Positions 49,814 through 58,531 of a DNA stretch of 64,000 bases are shown here, in pieces; the stretch's first letter is position 1, and each line of letters starts with the position of its first letter. Source of the DNA: Clostridiales bacterium. Its GTDB lineage: Bacteria > Bacillota > Clostridia > Christensenellales > Aristaeellaceae. Under the pieces are notes generated by a model, which saw only the letters and a list, made by a program, of their open reading frames with translations, did no database searches and was not told where the DNA came from. Location: the NCBI GenBank assembly GCA_004556395.1, contig SFHK01000012.1, positions 13,742 through 77,741 of the forward strand. Reading direction: 5' to 3'. The position numbers and the translations under genes were made by a program.

Positions 49814-50608
49814 ATGAAATTCAGTTACTTTCCCGGCTGTACGCTGAAAACCAAGGCGCGCGACCTCGATAAATGGGGACGCGAAAGCGCTTTGAAGCTG
49901 GGCGTAGAGCTGCGCGAAATCGAGGAGTGGCAGTGCTGCGGCGCGGTGTACCCGCAGGTGGAGGATGAAATCGCCTCCCGCCTGTCCTCCGTGCGCGCGC
50001 TGATGGACGCGCGAGCGCATGGAGAGGATCTGCTGACGCTCTGCTCCGCCTGTCACCATGTGATCAAGCGCATGAACCACGACATGAAGGAAAACGAGTA
50101 CGTGCGCACCCGCGTGAACAACTATCTGAAGCCCGACGTTCCCTACGCGGGCGAGACGAAGGTGGTTCACTACCTCGAGATGCTGCGCGACACCGTGGGC
50201 TTCGACGAGATCAAAAAGCAGGTTGTGAACCCGCTGAAGGGCCGCAAAATCGGCGCGTACTACGGCTGCCTGCTGCTTCGCCCCTCCGCCGTGATGGCGT
50301 TTGACAATCCCGAGCATCCCACGATCATCGAGGATTTCCTTTCCGCCATCGGCGCGACGAGCGTGAAATACGAGTTCCGCAACGAGTGCTGCGGCGGCTA
50401 CATCGCGCTGGAGGATCGCGCGCAGGCCGCGAAGCAGGTAGAGCGCGTCCTGTCCAGCGCCGCCGGCCGCGGCTGCGAGGCGCTGGTCACCGCCTGCCCG
50501 CTGTGCATGTACAACCTGAAGCAGAACGCGGGCGAGCACGCGCTTCCGGTTTACTATTTCACCGAGCTGCTGGCTGAGGCGCTGGGTGTAAAGGAGGAAC
50601 AGGCATGA
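49814..50608 (+). CDS. hdrB: Heterodisulfide reductase subunit B-like (two CCG domains)
   Basis: 264 residues. Two cysteine-rich CCG domains are visible: PGCTLKTKARDL, then WQCCGAVYP and LCSACHH; and GCLLLRPSAV, then ECCGGYIA and ACPLCMYN. In methanogens these hold the two noncubane [4Fe-4S] clusters that cleave a disulfide. In bacteria HdrB-like subunits act on other high-potential acceptors or as relays. It overlaps hdrC by four bases. In the present operon it could pass electrons to the fumarate reductase or reduce a thiol carrier. Confidence 0.93.
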   Translation: MKFSYFPGCTLKTKARDLDKWGRESALKLGVELREIEEWQCCGAVYPQVEDEIASRLSSVRALMDARAHGEDLLTLCSACHHVIKRMNHDMKENEYVRTRVNNYLKPDVPYAGETKVVHYLEMLRDTVGFDEIKKQVVNPLKGRKIGAYYGCLLLRPSAVMAFDNPEHPTIIEDFLSAIGATSVKYEFRNECCGGYIALEDRAQAAKQVERVLSSAAGRGCEALVTACPLCMYNLKQNAGEHALPVYYFTELLAEALGVKEEQA

Positions 50609-50997
50609 ACGCAAACGAACAGATGCTTCAGGAGACCGTGACGCGCATCAGCGGCGTAAACGTGCGCAAGTGCATGCGCTGCGGAAAATGCAGCGGCACC
50701 TGTCCCGCCTACGGCGAGATGGAATATCATCCGCATCAGTTTGTCTATATGGTGGAAAAGGGACAGATTGAGAAGCTGATGGCCTCCAAATCGCTCTACA
50801 AGTGCCTGACCTGCCTGGCGTGCGTGGATCGCTGCCCGCGCGGCGTGGAGCCGGCGAAGCTGGTCGAAGCCGTGCGCCTGATGGTCATCCGCCAGCAGGG
50901 CATGAATCACCTGAAGCCCGACGACCTTCCGGGCAAACTCGACGACGAAATCCCGCAGCAGGCGCTTATGGCCGCCATGCGCAAGTACAGCAAATAA
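50605..50997 (+). CDS. hdrC: Heterodisulfide reductase subunit C-like ferredoxin
   Basis: 130 residues with two [4Fe-4S] motifs, CMRCGKCSGTCP (about 24-35) and CLTCLACVDRCP (about 70-81). It bridges HdrA and HdrB in known complexes. The ending DEIPQQALMAAMRKYSK is typical of bacterial HdrC. Its start overlaps the hdrB stop. Confidence 0.94.
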   Translation: MNANEQMLQETVTRISGVNVRKCMRCGKCSGTCPAYGEMEYHPHQFVYMVEKGQIEKLMASKSLYKCLTCLACVDRCPRGVEPAKLVEAVRLMVIRQQGMNHLKPDDLPGKLDDEIPQQALMAAMRKYSK

Positions 50998-51012
50998 AGG
51001 AGACGAATCAAT

Positions 51013-52998
51013 ATGCAGAGAATCGGCGTATTTGTTTGCTGGTGCGGCAGCAACATCGCGGCAACCGTCGACGTACAGGCGGTCGCCGAGGCGATGAAGC
51101 GCGAGCCGGGCGTGGTTTACGCCGCGAATTACCAGTATATGTGCTCCGAAGGCGGACAGAAGCTGATCTCCGACGCCATTCATGAATACAACCTGACGGG
51201 CGTGGTCATCTGCTCCTGCTCTCCCCGCATGCACGAAGCCACCTTCCGCAAGACCGCGCAGCGCGCCGGTCTGAACCCCTATATGGTGGAAATCGCCAAC
51301 ATCCGCGAGCATTGCTCCTGGATTCATAAGGACAAGGCCGAAGCGACGGAGAAGGCCATCATTCTGGCCCGCACCGCCGTCGCCAAGGTGCAGCTGAACG
51401 CGCCCCTCACCCCCGGCGAGAGCCCCGTGACCAAGCGCGCGCTCGTCATCGGCGGCGGTATCGCCGGCATTCAGACGGCGCTGGACATTGCCGACGCCGG
51501 CTTTGAAGTGGATATCGTCGAAAAGACGCCCACCATCGGCGGCCGCATGGCGCAGCTGGACAAGACCTTCCCCACCCTCGACTGCGCGGCCTGTATCCTC
51601 ACCCCCAAGATGGTGGACGCGGCGCAGAATGAGAAGATCGACCTGCTCACCTATTCCGAGGTTGAGTCGGTCAGCGGCTTCGTTGGCAACTTCACGGTGA
51701 AGATTCGCAAAAAGGCGCGCTATGTCGACTCGACCAAGTGCACCGGCTGCGGCGCCTGCACCGAAAAGTGCCCCTCCCGCAAGGGTCTGAACGAATTCAA
51801 CATGGGTCTCAACACCCGTGGCGCGATTTATATCCCCTTCGCGCAGGCCATCCCGAACGTAGCCACGATCGATCCCACCCAGTGCCTGAAGCTGAAGAGC
51901 GGCAAGTGCGGCCTGTGCGAGAAGATCTGCTCCGCGAAGGCGATCGACTACACGCAGAAGGACGAGATCATCGAGCGTCAGTACGGCGCGATCGTCGCCG
52001 CCACCGGCTTTAAGCCCATCGACGCTTCCAAGTACGACGAGTACGGCTACTCGGACAATCCCGACGTCGTCACGTCGCTGGAATTCGAGCGCCTGATGAA
52101 CGCGGCCGGCCCCAACAAGGGCGTTCTGCTGCGTCCCTCCGACAAGCAGCATCCGCACGACATCGTGTTCATCCAGTGCGTCGGCTCCCGCTGCGACGAC
52201 CATCGCGGCAAGAGCTACTGCTCCAAGATCTGCTGCATGTACACCGCCAAGCACGCGATGCTGGTGCGCGAGAAGTATCCCGACACCAACGTGCACGTGT
52301 TCTACATCGACGTGCGTACGCCGGGCAAGAACTTCGACGAGTTCTACCGCCGCGCCGTCGAGCAGTATGGCGTCGAGTACATCAAGGGCATGGTCGGCAA
52401 GGTCTGGAAGAACGGCGACAAGCTGATGGTGCAGGGCAGCGACCTTCTGAACGGCGAGCAGCTTCTGCTTGAAACCGACATGGTCGTGCTCGCCACCGCG
52501 ATCGAGCCGGATCCCTCCGCCCGTTCCGTGGCCACGATGCTCACCGCCAGCATGGACACCAACGACTTCTTCACCGAAGCGCACGCGAAGCTGCGCCCCG
52601 TGGAAAGCCCGACCGCCGGCGTGTTCCTCTCCGGCACCTGCCAGGGCCCGAAGGACGTTCCGGAAACCGTCGCGCAGGCCAGCGCGGCCGCCTCGAAGGT
52701 CATCGGCCTTCTGAGCAAGGACAAGATGATCACCAACCCGTGTGTCGCCCAGTCCAACGAGCTTCTGTGCAACGGCTGCTCGACGTGCGAGCGCGTGTGC
52801 CCCTATGGCGCCATCACCTACGTGGACAAGGAAGTCCGCGGCCCCGAGGTTCGCGGCGTGAAGCGCGTGGCGCAGGTCAACCCGGCCGTATGCCAGGGCT
52901 GCGGCGCGTGCACGGTCTCCTGTCCGTCCGGCGCGATGGATCTGAAGGGCTTCACCAATCGAGAAATCATGGCGGAGGTTGACGCGATATGCAAGTAA
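51013..52998 (+). CDS. hdrA: Heterodisulfide reductase subunit A-like flavoprotein (candidate bifurcating subunit)
   Basis: 661 residues. The N-terminal domain binds a [4Fe-4S] cluster through Cys of CWCGSN and CSCS. The FAD-binding Rossmann motif is IGGGIAGIQTALDIA (146-160) with the HdrA-typical GGRMAQLDKTFPTLDCAAC. An inserted cluster motif CTGCGACTEKCP lies at about 243-254, and the C-terminus has two [4Fe-4S] motifs, CNGCSTCERVCP and CQGCGACTVSCP. In methanogens the HdrA flavin carries out electron bifurcation and its ferredoxin domains deliver low-potential electrons. All hallmarks are intact. It overlaps mvhD/flxD by 10 bases. Confidence 0.95.
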   Translation: MQRIGVFVCWCGSNIAATVDVQAVAEAMKREPGVVYAANYQYMCSEGGQKLISDAIHEYNLTGVVICSCSPRMHEATFRKTAQRAGLNPYMVEIANIREHCSWIHKDKAEATEKAIILARTAVAKVQLNAPLTPGESPVTKRALVIGGGIAGIQTALDIADAGFEVDIVEKTPTIGGRMAQLDKTFPTLDCAACILTPKMVDAAQNEKIDLLTYSEVESVSGFVGNFTVKIRKKARYVDSTKCTGCGACTEKCPSRKGLNEFNMGLNTRGAIYIPFAQAIPNVATIDPTQCLKLKSGKCGLCEKICSAKAIDYTQKDEIIERQYGAIVAATGFKPIDASKYDEYGYSDNPDVVTSLEFERLMNAAGPNKGVLLRPSDKQHPHDIVFIQCVGSRCDDHRGKSYCSKICCMYTAKHAMLVREKYPDTNVHVFYIDVRTPGKNFDEFYRRAVEQYGVEYIKGMVGKVWKNGDKLMVQGSDLLNGEQLLLETDMVVLATAIEPDPSARSVATMLTASMDTNDFFTEAHAKLRPVESPTAGVFLSGTCQGPKDVPETVAQASAAASKVIGLLSKDKMITNPCVAQSNELLCNGCSTCERVCPYGAITYVDKEVRGPEVRGVKRVAQVNPAVCQGCGACTVSCPSGAMDLKGFTNREIMAEVDAICK

Positions 52999-53438
52999 CG
53001 GAAAACAAGGCGTTCAAGCCCCTGATCGTCGCCTTCTGCTGCAACTGGTGCAGCTACGCGGGCGCGGATCTGGCGGGCACCAGCCGTCTGACCTATCCGG
53101 CGGATGTGAAGATCATCCGCGTGCCCTGCTCCTGCCGCGTGAATCCGCTGTTCATCCTGCGCGCGTTCCAGCGCGGCGCGGACGGCGTGATCATCTGCGG
53201 CTGCCATCCGGGCGACTGCCACTACACCACCGGCAACTACTATGCCCGCCGCCGCATGACGACGCTGTTCAGCATGCTGGACTATCTGGGCATTGAGCGC
53301 GCGCGCACCCGCGTGGAGTGGGTTTCCGCCGCCGAGGGCGTGAAGTTCGCTTCCGTCATGAACGACTTCGTCAAGACCGTAACCGAGCTTGGCGAGAATG
53401 TGAAGTTGGGGGATCTGAGATGCAAGGAATCGCTGTAA
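52989..53438 (+). CDS. flxD: MvhD/FlxD-like [2Fe-2S] subunit linking Hdr to its electron input
   Basis: 149 residues of the FlpD/MvhD family. AFCCNWCSYAGADLAGTSRL, RVPCSCRVNPLFILRAFQRG and ICGCHPGDCHYTTGNYYA hold the five conserved Cys residues. The protein connects HdrA with a hydrogenase in methanogens and with FlxABC in bacterial Flx-Hdr complexes. No hydrogenase large subunit is present in this operon, so input from FlxA-C is the natural assumption. It overlaps hdrA and the next gene. Confidence 0.95.
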   Translation: MQVTENKAFKPLIVAFCCNWCSYAGADLAGTSRLTYPADVKIIRVPCSCRVNPLFILRAFQRGADGVIICGCHPGDCHYTTGNYYARRRMTTLFSMLDYLGIERARTRVEWVSAAEGVKFASVMNDFVKTVTELGENVKLGDLRCKESL

Positions 53439-54358
53439 GAATGTTGAATGTTGCGCGCGAAAAGCTCGCCTCCGGCGAAGTGAAGCGCGTGCTCGGCTGG
53501 GAAAAAGGCGAATTCTGGTATGATCTCACGCCCGCCTTTTTCGAAACGGAAGAGAGCCTGAACGGCTTCGTATACAACGGCTTCTCCGGCGCGAACCTGA
53601 GCAAATACCTGATCAAGGCGCGCGACTGGGAAGGCAAGACGCTCGTGTTCCTGAAGCCCTGCGACACGCTGAGCTTCAACCAGCTTCTGACCGAGCACCG
53701 CATCGACCGCGAAAAAGTCTACGTCGTGGGCGCGGGCTGCAAGGGCATGCTGGACTATAATAAGATGAAGAAACTCGGCATCCGCAAGGAAGCCGACGTA
53801 ACCGACCGTCAGGCCGTGCTGCTTGGCAAGTGCCTCGCCTGCAAGGGCAAGACCTTCTACGCCTTCGATGAGGTGATCGACGATGAAGAAGCTCAGAAGC
53901 CCATCGAGGTCGAGGATCGCTTTAACGAGGTAAAAAAGATCGAAGCTCTCTCCCCCGAGGAGCGCTTCGCCTTCTGGCGCTCGCAGCTGTCCAAGTGCAT
54001 CCGCTGCAACGCCTGCCGCAACGTATGCCCGGCGTGCTCCTGCGTGAAGTGCGTGTTTGACAACCCGAACTCCGGCGTCGCCTCCAAGGCCAACCCGGAC
54101 GACTTCGAGGAGAACCTGTTCCACATCATCCGCGCGTTCCACGTGGCCGGTCGCTGCACCGACTGCGGCGAATGCAGCCGCGTGTGCCCGCAGGGCATCC
54201 CGCTGCACCTTCTGAACCGCAAGTTCATCAAGGACATCGACGAGCTCTACGGCGACTATCAGGCCGGTCTCGAACCCGGCTCCCGCGCGCCGCTTGTCAA
54301 CTTTGACAAGAACGATCCCGACCCGAAAATCGTAATGGAAAGGGGCGAAAACGCGTGA
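53420..54358 (+). CDS. flxC: FlxC-like iron-sulfur protein
   Basis: 312 residues. The N-terminal half (LVFLKPCDTLSFNQLLTEHR) resembles the beta subunits of F420/formate dehydrogenases, CLACKG adds a Cys pair, and two C-terminal [4Fe-4S] motifs are CIRCNACRNVCPACSC and CTDCGECSRVCP. Start ATG 53420 lies inside the preceding gene (19-base overlap) after GGGGG. The assignment as FlxC rests on composition and on gene order flxD-flxC-flxB-flxA. Role: electron relay in the Flx-Hdr complex. Confidence 0.8.
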   Translation: MQGIAVRMLNVAREKLASGEVKRVLGWEKGEFWYDLTPAFFETEESLNGFVYNGFSGANLSKYLIKARDWEGKTLVFLKPCDTLSFNQLLTEHRIDREKVYVVGAGCKGMLDYNKMKKLGIRKEADVTDRQAVLLGKCLACKGKTFYAFDEVIDDEEAQKPIEVEDRFNEVKKIEALSPEERFAFWRSQLSKCIRCNACRNVCPACSCVKCVFDNPNSGVASKANPDDFEENLFHIIRAFHVAGRCTDCGECSRVCPQGIPLHLLNRKFIKDIDELYGDYQAGLEPGSRAPLVNFDKNDPDPKIVMERGENA

Positions 54359-55392
54359 AGAAGCTTTCCATGACGCGCCTGACCGAGGCCTTCGATCGCA
54401 TCTCTGCCGCGCAGAAGCTGTACCTGCCCATCGAGAAGGCCGAGCAGGTCAATTTTGACGAGTACGCGCCCGGCGCAAACGTGCGTCTGGACGTAACCAA
54501 GACCGTGAAGTCCGCCAAGGACGCGTTCTTCCCGCAGTGCGAGGATTTCGCGCACTTCCACATGGACGGCAAGTCCATCAATGTGAAGCCCGTCGCGCCC
54601 GAAAGCGAGCCCTTCACCGTGTTCGGCGTTCGCGCCTGCGACGCGCGCAGCTTCAAGGGCGTGCTCGATCTGGTCTTCCTGTCCGATCCGCTCGATCCCT
54701 ACTACGCCGCGCGCCGTGAGCACGGCACGCTCGTGGTGCTGGCCTGCGGCAACCCCGAGGAAAGCTGCTTCTGCCAGACCTTCGGCGTAAATCCCGCTGA
54801 AAGCGCCGACGGCGACGCCAACGCGTGGATCGTGGGCGACACCATGTACCTGAAGGCCGTCACCGAAAAGGGCGAAAAGCTGCTGGCTCTGTTGGGCGAC
54901 CTGCTTTCCGACGCGGACGACCAGCCCGTGGAAGCGGAAAAGGCGCGCATCCATGAGGAAATGGCGAAGCTGCCGCTGGCCGATCTTTCCGTGGAATCCC
55001 TGAAGGACGGCGCCATGATGGAAGAGTTCAACTCTCCCCGCTGGAAGGATCTCTCCGCCGCCTGCCTGGGCTGCGGCTCCTGCACGTTCGTCTGCCCCAC
55101 CTGCCAGTGCTACGACATCCGCGATTTCAACACCGGTCACGGCGTGCAGCGCTACCGCTGCTGGGACAGCTGCATGTATTCCGACTTCACGCTGATGGCG
55201 CACGGCAGCAACCGTCCGACCCAGCTGGAGCGCTTCCGTCAGCGCTTCATGCACAAGCTGGTCTACTTCCCCATGAACAACGACGGCGTTTTCTCCTGCG
55301 TCGGCTGCGGCCGCTGCGTGGAAAAGTGCCCGATTCACATGAATATCGTCAAGGTCATCAAGGCGCTGGGAGGAAAGAAACATGTCGATTGA
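54355..55392 (+). CDS. flxB: FlxB-like iron-sulfur protein (AsrA-like)
   Basis: 345 residues, start GTG overlapping the previous stop (GTGA). The central part FGVRACDARSFKGVLDLVFL and the Cys-bearing ACGNPEESCFCQTFG resemble AsrA of anaerobic sulfite reductase and hydrogenase beta-like chains. Two [4Fe-4S] motifs follow, CLGCGSCTFVCPTCQC and CVGCGRCVEKCP. In Flx complexes this subunit lies between the NAD(P)H-oxidising FlxA and the Hdr part. It overlaps flxA by 11 bases. Confidence 0.82.
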   Translation: MKKLSMTRLTEAFDRISAAQKLYLPIEKAEQVNFDEYAPGANVRLDVTKTVKSAKDAFFPQCEDFAHFHMDGKSINVKPVAPESEPFTVFGVRACDARSFKGVLDLVFLSDPLDPYYAARREHGTLVVLACGNPEESCFCQTFGVNPAESADGDANAWIVGDTMYLKAVTEKGEKLLALLGDLLSDADDQPVEAEKARIHEEMAKLPLADLSVESLKDGAMMEEFNSPRWKDLSAACLGCGSCTFVCPTCQCYDIRDFNTGHGVQRYRCWDSCMYSDFTLMAHGSNRPTQLERFRQRFMHKLVYFPMNNDGVFSCVGCGRCVEKCPIHMNIVKVIKALGGKKHVD

Positions 55393-56209
55393 GAATCTGG
55401 TTCCCCAGCTCGGCGTGGTCACGGCCATCCGCACCGACACGCCCGACATCAAAACCTTCCGCGTGAACGCGCTCGGCGGCGGCAAGGTGTTTGAGCACAA
55501 GCCCGGCCAGTGCGCCATGCTCTCCATCCCCGGCGTGGGTGAAGCGATGTTCTCCATCACCTCCTCCCCCACCGAGAAGGATTTCATGGAATTCTCCATC
55601 AAAAAGTGCGGCTGCCTGACCTCTTGGCTGCATCAGATGGACGTGGGGCAGGAAATTCTGATCCGCGGCCCCTACGGCAACGGTTTCCCGGTGGACACCG
55701 CGCTCAAGGGACAGAACCTTCTGTTCATCGCCGGCGGCGTCGGCCTTGCGCCTCTGCACAGCGTGATCAACTACGTTCGCGCGAACCGCGCCGATTACGG
55801 CACCGTGGACATCGTGTACGGCTCCCGTTCGATGGAAGACCTGCTCGATCTGGACGAGATTCAGAACGAATGGGCGAAGGAAGAGGGCATCAACGTGCAC
55901 CTGACCATCGACCGCGCGCAGGACACGTGGCCGGGGCATGTCGGCTTCGTTCCCAGCTATGTGAAGGAGCTGGGCTTTGATCCGGACAAGAACGTGCTCG
56001 TCTGCGGCCCGCCGATCATGATCAAGTTCACGCTCGGCTCGCTGACCGAGCTGGGCTTCGTGAATACGCAGATTTACACCACGATGGAGCTGCGCATGAA
56101 GTGCGGCGTCGGCAAGTGCGGCCGCTGCAACATCGGCAACAAGTACGTCTGCAAGGACGGACCGGTGTTCCGGTTTGACGAACTGGGCGAGCTGCCCAGC
56201 GAGTATTGA
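55382..56209 (+). CDS. flxA: FlxA-like FAD/NAD(P)H-dependent oxidoreductase subunit (AsrB-like)
   Basis: 275 residues of the ferredoxin-NADP reductase superfamily. The FAD domain shows HKPGQCAMLSIPGVGEAMFS and SITSSP, the NAD(P) domain starts at FIAGGVGLAPLHSVINYV, and VCGPPIMIKFTLGSL binds the nicotinamide. A C-terminal [2Fe-2S]-type motif CGVGKCGRCNIGNKYVC follows. It is the entry point for electrons from NAD(P)H. NADH versus NADPH preference cannot be read with confidence. It lies 13 bases before the fumarate reductase iron-sulfur subunit. Confidence 0.9.
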   Translation: MSIENLVPQLGVVTAIRTDTPDIKTFRVNALGGGKVFEHKPGQCAMLSIPGVGEAMFSITSSPTEKDFMEFSIKKCGCLTSWLHQMDVGQEILIRGPYGNGFPVDTALKGQNLLFIAGGVGLAPLHSVINYVRANRADYGTVDIVYGSRSMEDLLDLDEIQNEWAKEEGINVHLTIDRAQDTWPGHVGFVPSYVKELGFDPDKNVLVCGPPIMIKFTLGSLTELGFVNTQIYTTMELRMKCGVGKCGRCNIGNKYVCKDGPVFRFDELGELPSEY

Positions 56210-56222
56210 TGGAGGGTTCACC

Positions 56223-56897
56223 ATGGCAAATATGGTCAATGTATACCTGTACGGCAAGAAATACGAGGTTCCGGACGACCTGACGATCATGGAAGCGTTC
56301 GAATACGCCGGCTACAAGCTGGTGCGCGGCGTCGGCTGCCGCAACGGCTTCTGCGGCGCGTGCGCGACGGTGTACCGCGTGAAGGGCGACAAGGAGCTCA
56401 AGGCCTGCCTCGCCTGCTCCACCAAGGTGGAGGACAACATGTACGTGGCGACGCTGCCCTTCTTCCCGCTGGTGAAGGAAGGCTACGACATCGAAAAGGC
56501 GAAGCCCGATCAGCAGATCATGATGCAGCTGTACCCGGAAATCTACGCCTGCGTCGGCTGCAACGCGTGCACCAAGAGCTGCTCGCAGGGGCTGAACGTC
56601 ATGCAGTACATCGCCTACGCGCAGCGCGGCGATTTCAAAAAGTGCGCCGAGCTGTCCTTTGACTGCGTGATGTGCGGCATCTGCTCCTCCCGCTGCCCCG
56701 CCGGCATCTCCCATCCGCAGGTCGCCATGCTGGCTCGCCGCCTGAACGGCAAGTACATCGCCCCGGAAAGCGAGCACCTGAACACCCGCGTGAAGGAAAT
56801 TCAGGACGGCCTGTGCACCGAAGCGATCGAAGCCATCATGGCCAAGCCGCTGGAGGAGCTTAAGGAACTTTACGACCATCGCGACATCGAAAAGTAA
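56223..56897 (+). CDS. frdB: Fumarate reductase/succinate dehydrogenase-type iron-sulfur subunit
   Basis: 224 residues. A plant-type [2Fe-2S] domain has CRNGFCGACATVY and KACLACST, followed by two 4Fe-type motifs CVGCNACTKSCS and CVMCGICSSRCP. This is the FrdB layout but with a short, helical C-terminal end and without the CCG domain found in TfrB of methanogens. It starts at ATG 56223 after GGAGGG. It links the flavoprotein just downstream to an electron donor; no membrane cytochrome subunit is encoded, so the donor should be the Flx-Hdr proteins. Confidence 0.85.
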   Translation: MANMVNVYLYGKKYEVPDDLTIMEAFEYAGYKLVRGVGCRNGFCGACATVYRVKGDKELKACLACSTKVEDNMYVATLPFFPLVKEGYDIEKAKPDQQIMMQLYPEIYACVGCNACTKSCSQGLNVMQYIAYAQRGDFKKCAELSFDCVMCGICSSRCPAGISHPQVAMLARRLNGKYIAPESEHLNTRVKEIQDGLCTEAIEAIMAKPLEELKELYDHRDIEK

Positions 56898-56909
56898 GGG
56901 GGCCGCACA

Positions 56910-58508
56910 ATGTTTACGCAGGAAATGCTTGATTCCATGAAAAAGGTGGAAGCGGCGCGCGAAGCGAACGTTGCGCTGGAGCCCCGCCGCATGACGGCCG
57001 CGGAGAAGGACGCGCTGCTCGCGCAGTACCATCCGGATTACCGCCCCGAAGGCTTCACCACCATCAAAATCGGCCCCAACAAGGGCGAAAAAGCGCCCGT
57101 TGAGCTGAATGAGATGCTGGAAGGCCACAGCCGCGTGCTCGATCTGAATGTAAACCTGAACAAAATTGACTACGACGTGGACGTGCTGGTCATCGGCGGC
57201 GGCGGCGCGGGCTCTTCCGCGGCCATCGAAGCCAATGAAGCCGGCGCGAACGTGATGATCGTCACCAAGCTGCGCATCGGCGATGCCAACACCATGATGG
57301 CCGAGGGCGGCATTCAGGCGGCCGACAAGCCCGGCGACTCCCCCGCCCAGCACTATCTGGACGTGATGGGCGGCGGCCACTACGCCAACCGTCCCGAGCT
57401 GGTTCGCAAGCTGGTCATGGAGGGCCCCGAGGCCATTCAGTGGCTCAACCGCCTGGGCGTTGAGTTCGACAAGGCGCCCGACGGCACGATGATCACCACC
57501 CACGGCGGCGGCACCTCCCGCAAGCGCATGCACGCCGCGGCCGACTATTCCGGCGCGGAAATCATGCGCACGCTGCGCGACGAGGTTCTGAACCGCGGCA
57601 TTCCGGTTGTGGACTTCACCGCGGCGATCGAGCTGATCAAGGACGACGAGGGCAAGGCGGCCGGCGCGGTTCTTCTGAACATGGAAACCGGTGAGATTCG
57701 CGTGGCGCGCGCCAAGTGTGTCGTCATTGCCACCGGCGGCGCGGGACGCATGCACTATCAGGGCTTCCCCACCTCCAACCACTACGGCGCGACGGCGGAC
57801 GGCCTGATTCTCGGCTACCGCGCGGGCGCGAAGCTGCTGTATCAGGACACGCTTCAGTACCATCCCACCGGCGTCGCCTTCCCGCAGCAGATTTATGGCG
57901 CGCTGGTCACCGAAAAGGTGCGTTCGATGGGCGCGAAGCTCATCAACAGCGAAGGTGAATGCTTCATGCATCCGCTGGAAACCCGCGACGTTGCCGCCGC
58001 GTCCATCATTCGCGAGTGCTCCACCCATGAAAAGGGCGTTCCCACGCCCGCCGGTAAGGCCGTGTGGCTGGACACCCCGATGATCGACATGATCCACGGC
58101 AAGGGCACGCTGGAAAAGCGCCTGCCGGCCATGCTCAGAATGTATCTGAAGTTCGGCATCGACATGCGCGAAACCCCGATTCTCGTCTATCCGACGCTGC
58201 ACTACCAGAACGGCGGTCTGGAAATCAACGCCGAAGGCATGACCTCCGTTGAAAACCTGTTCGTCGCGGGCGAGGCCGTCGGCGGCATTCACGGCCGCAA
58301 CCGTCTGATGGGCAACAGCCTGCTGGACGTCATCGTGTTCGGCCGCAACGCCGGTCAGCAGACGGGCAGGAGATTCCGCTCCGTCACCGTCGGCAAGCTC
58401 ACGCTCGATCACGTGAAGGCCTATGACGACGACCTGAAGGCCGCCGGAATCGACAGCGATACGCCGTCACCCAAGCTGCTCCCCGACTACACGCGCAAGT
58501 TCAACTAA
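56910..58508 (+). CDS. frdA: Fumarate reductase flavoprotein subunit, soluble type
   Basis: 532 residues. FAD-binding GGGGAG (96-101); AEGGIQAA (131-138); active-site residues in LQYHPTG, PTLHYQNGG and HGRNRLMGNSL (461-471). These match fumarate reductase/succinate dehydrogenase flavoproteins. The His that binds FAD covalently in membrane FrdA is Asn127 here (DANTMMAEGG), so FAD is probably non-covalent, as in cytosolic relatives. An N-terminal extension of about 85 residues precedes the FAD domain. It directly follows frdB. With fumarase upstream, physiological direction is likely fumarate to succinate. Confidence 0.9.
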   Translation: MFTQEMLDSMKKVEAAREANVALEPRRMTAAEKDALLAQYHPDYRPEGFTTIKIGPNKGEKAPVELNEMLEGHSRVLDLNVNLNKIDYDVDVLVIGGGGAGSSAAIEANEAGANVMIVTKLRIGDANTMMAEGGIQAADKPGDSPAQHYLDVMGGGHYANRPELVRKLVMEGPEAIQWLNRLGVEFDKAPDGTMITTHGGGTSRKRMHAAADYSGAEIMRTLRDEVLNRGIPVVDFTAAIELIKDDEGKAAGAVLLNMETGEIRVARAKCVVIATGGAGRMHYQGFPTSNHYGATADGLILGYRAGAKLLYQDTLQYHPTGVAFPQQIYGALVTEKVRSMGAKLINSEGECFMHPLETRDVAAASIIRECSTHEKGVPTPAGKAVWLDTPMIDMIHGKGTLEKRLPAMLRMYLKFGIDMRETPILVYPTLHYQNGGLEINAEGMTSVENLFVAGEAVGGIHGRNRLMGNSLLDVIVFGRNAGQQTGRRFRSVTVGKLTLDHVKAYDDDLKAAGIDSDTPSPKLLPDYTRKFN

Positions 58509-58531
58509 TAAACAGAAAGTAGGCTTCCATC

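Noticed and set aside
49814..50997. Glycolate oxidase or lactate utilisation (LutA/GlcF) proteins instead of HdrB/HdrC
   Set aside because: Separate HdrC, full-length HdrA and MvhD in the same operon make the Hdr assignment much stronger.
56028..58412. Minus-strand open frame of 794 codons opposite frdBA
   Set aside because: Antisense shadow of conserved fumarate reductase genes, with no recognisable domain. The same applies to long frames at 48398-50614, 50554-52584, 15342-17633 and 18385-20472.
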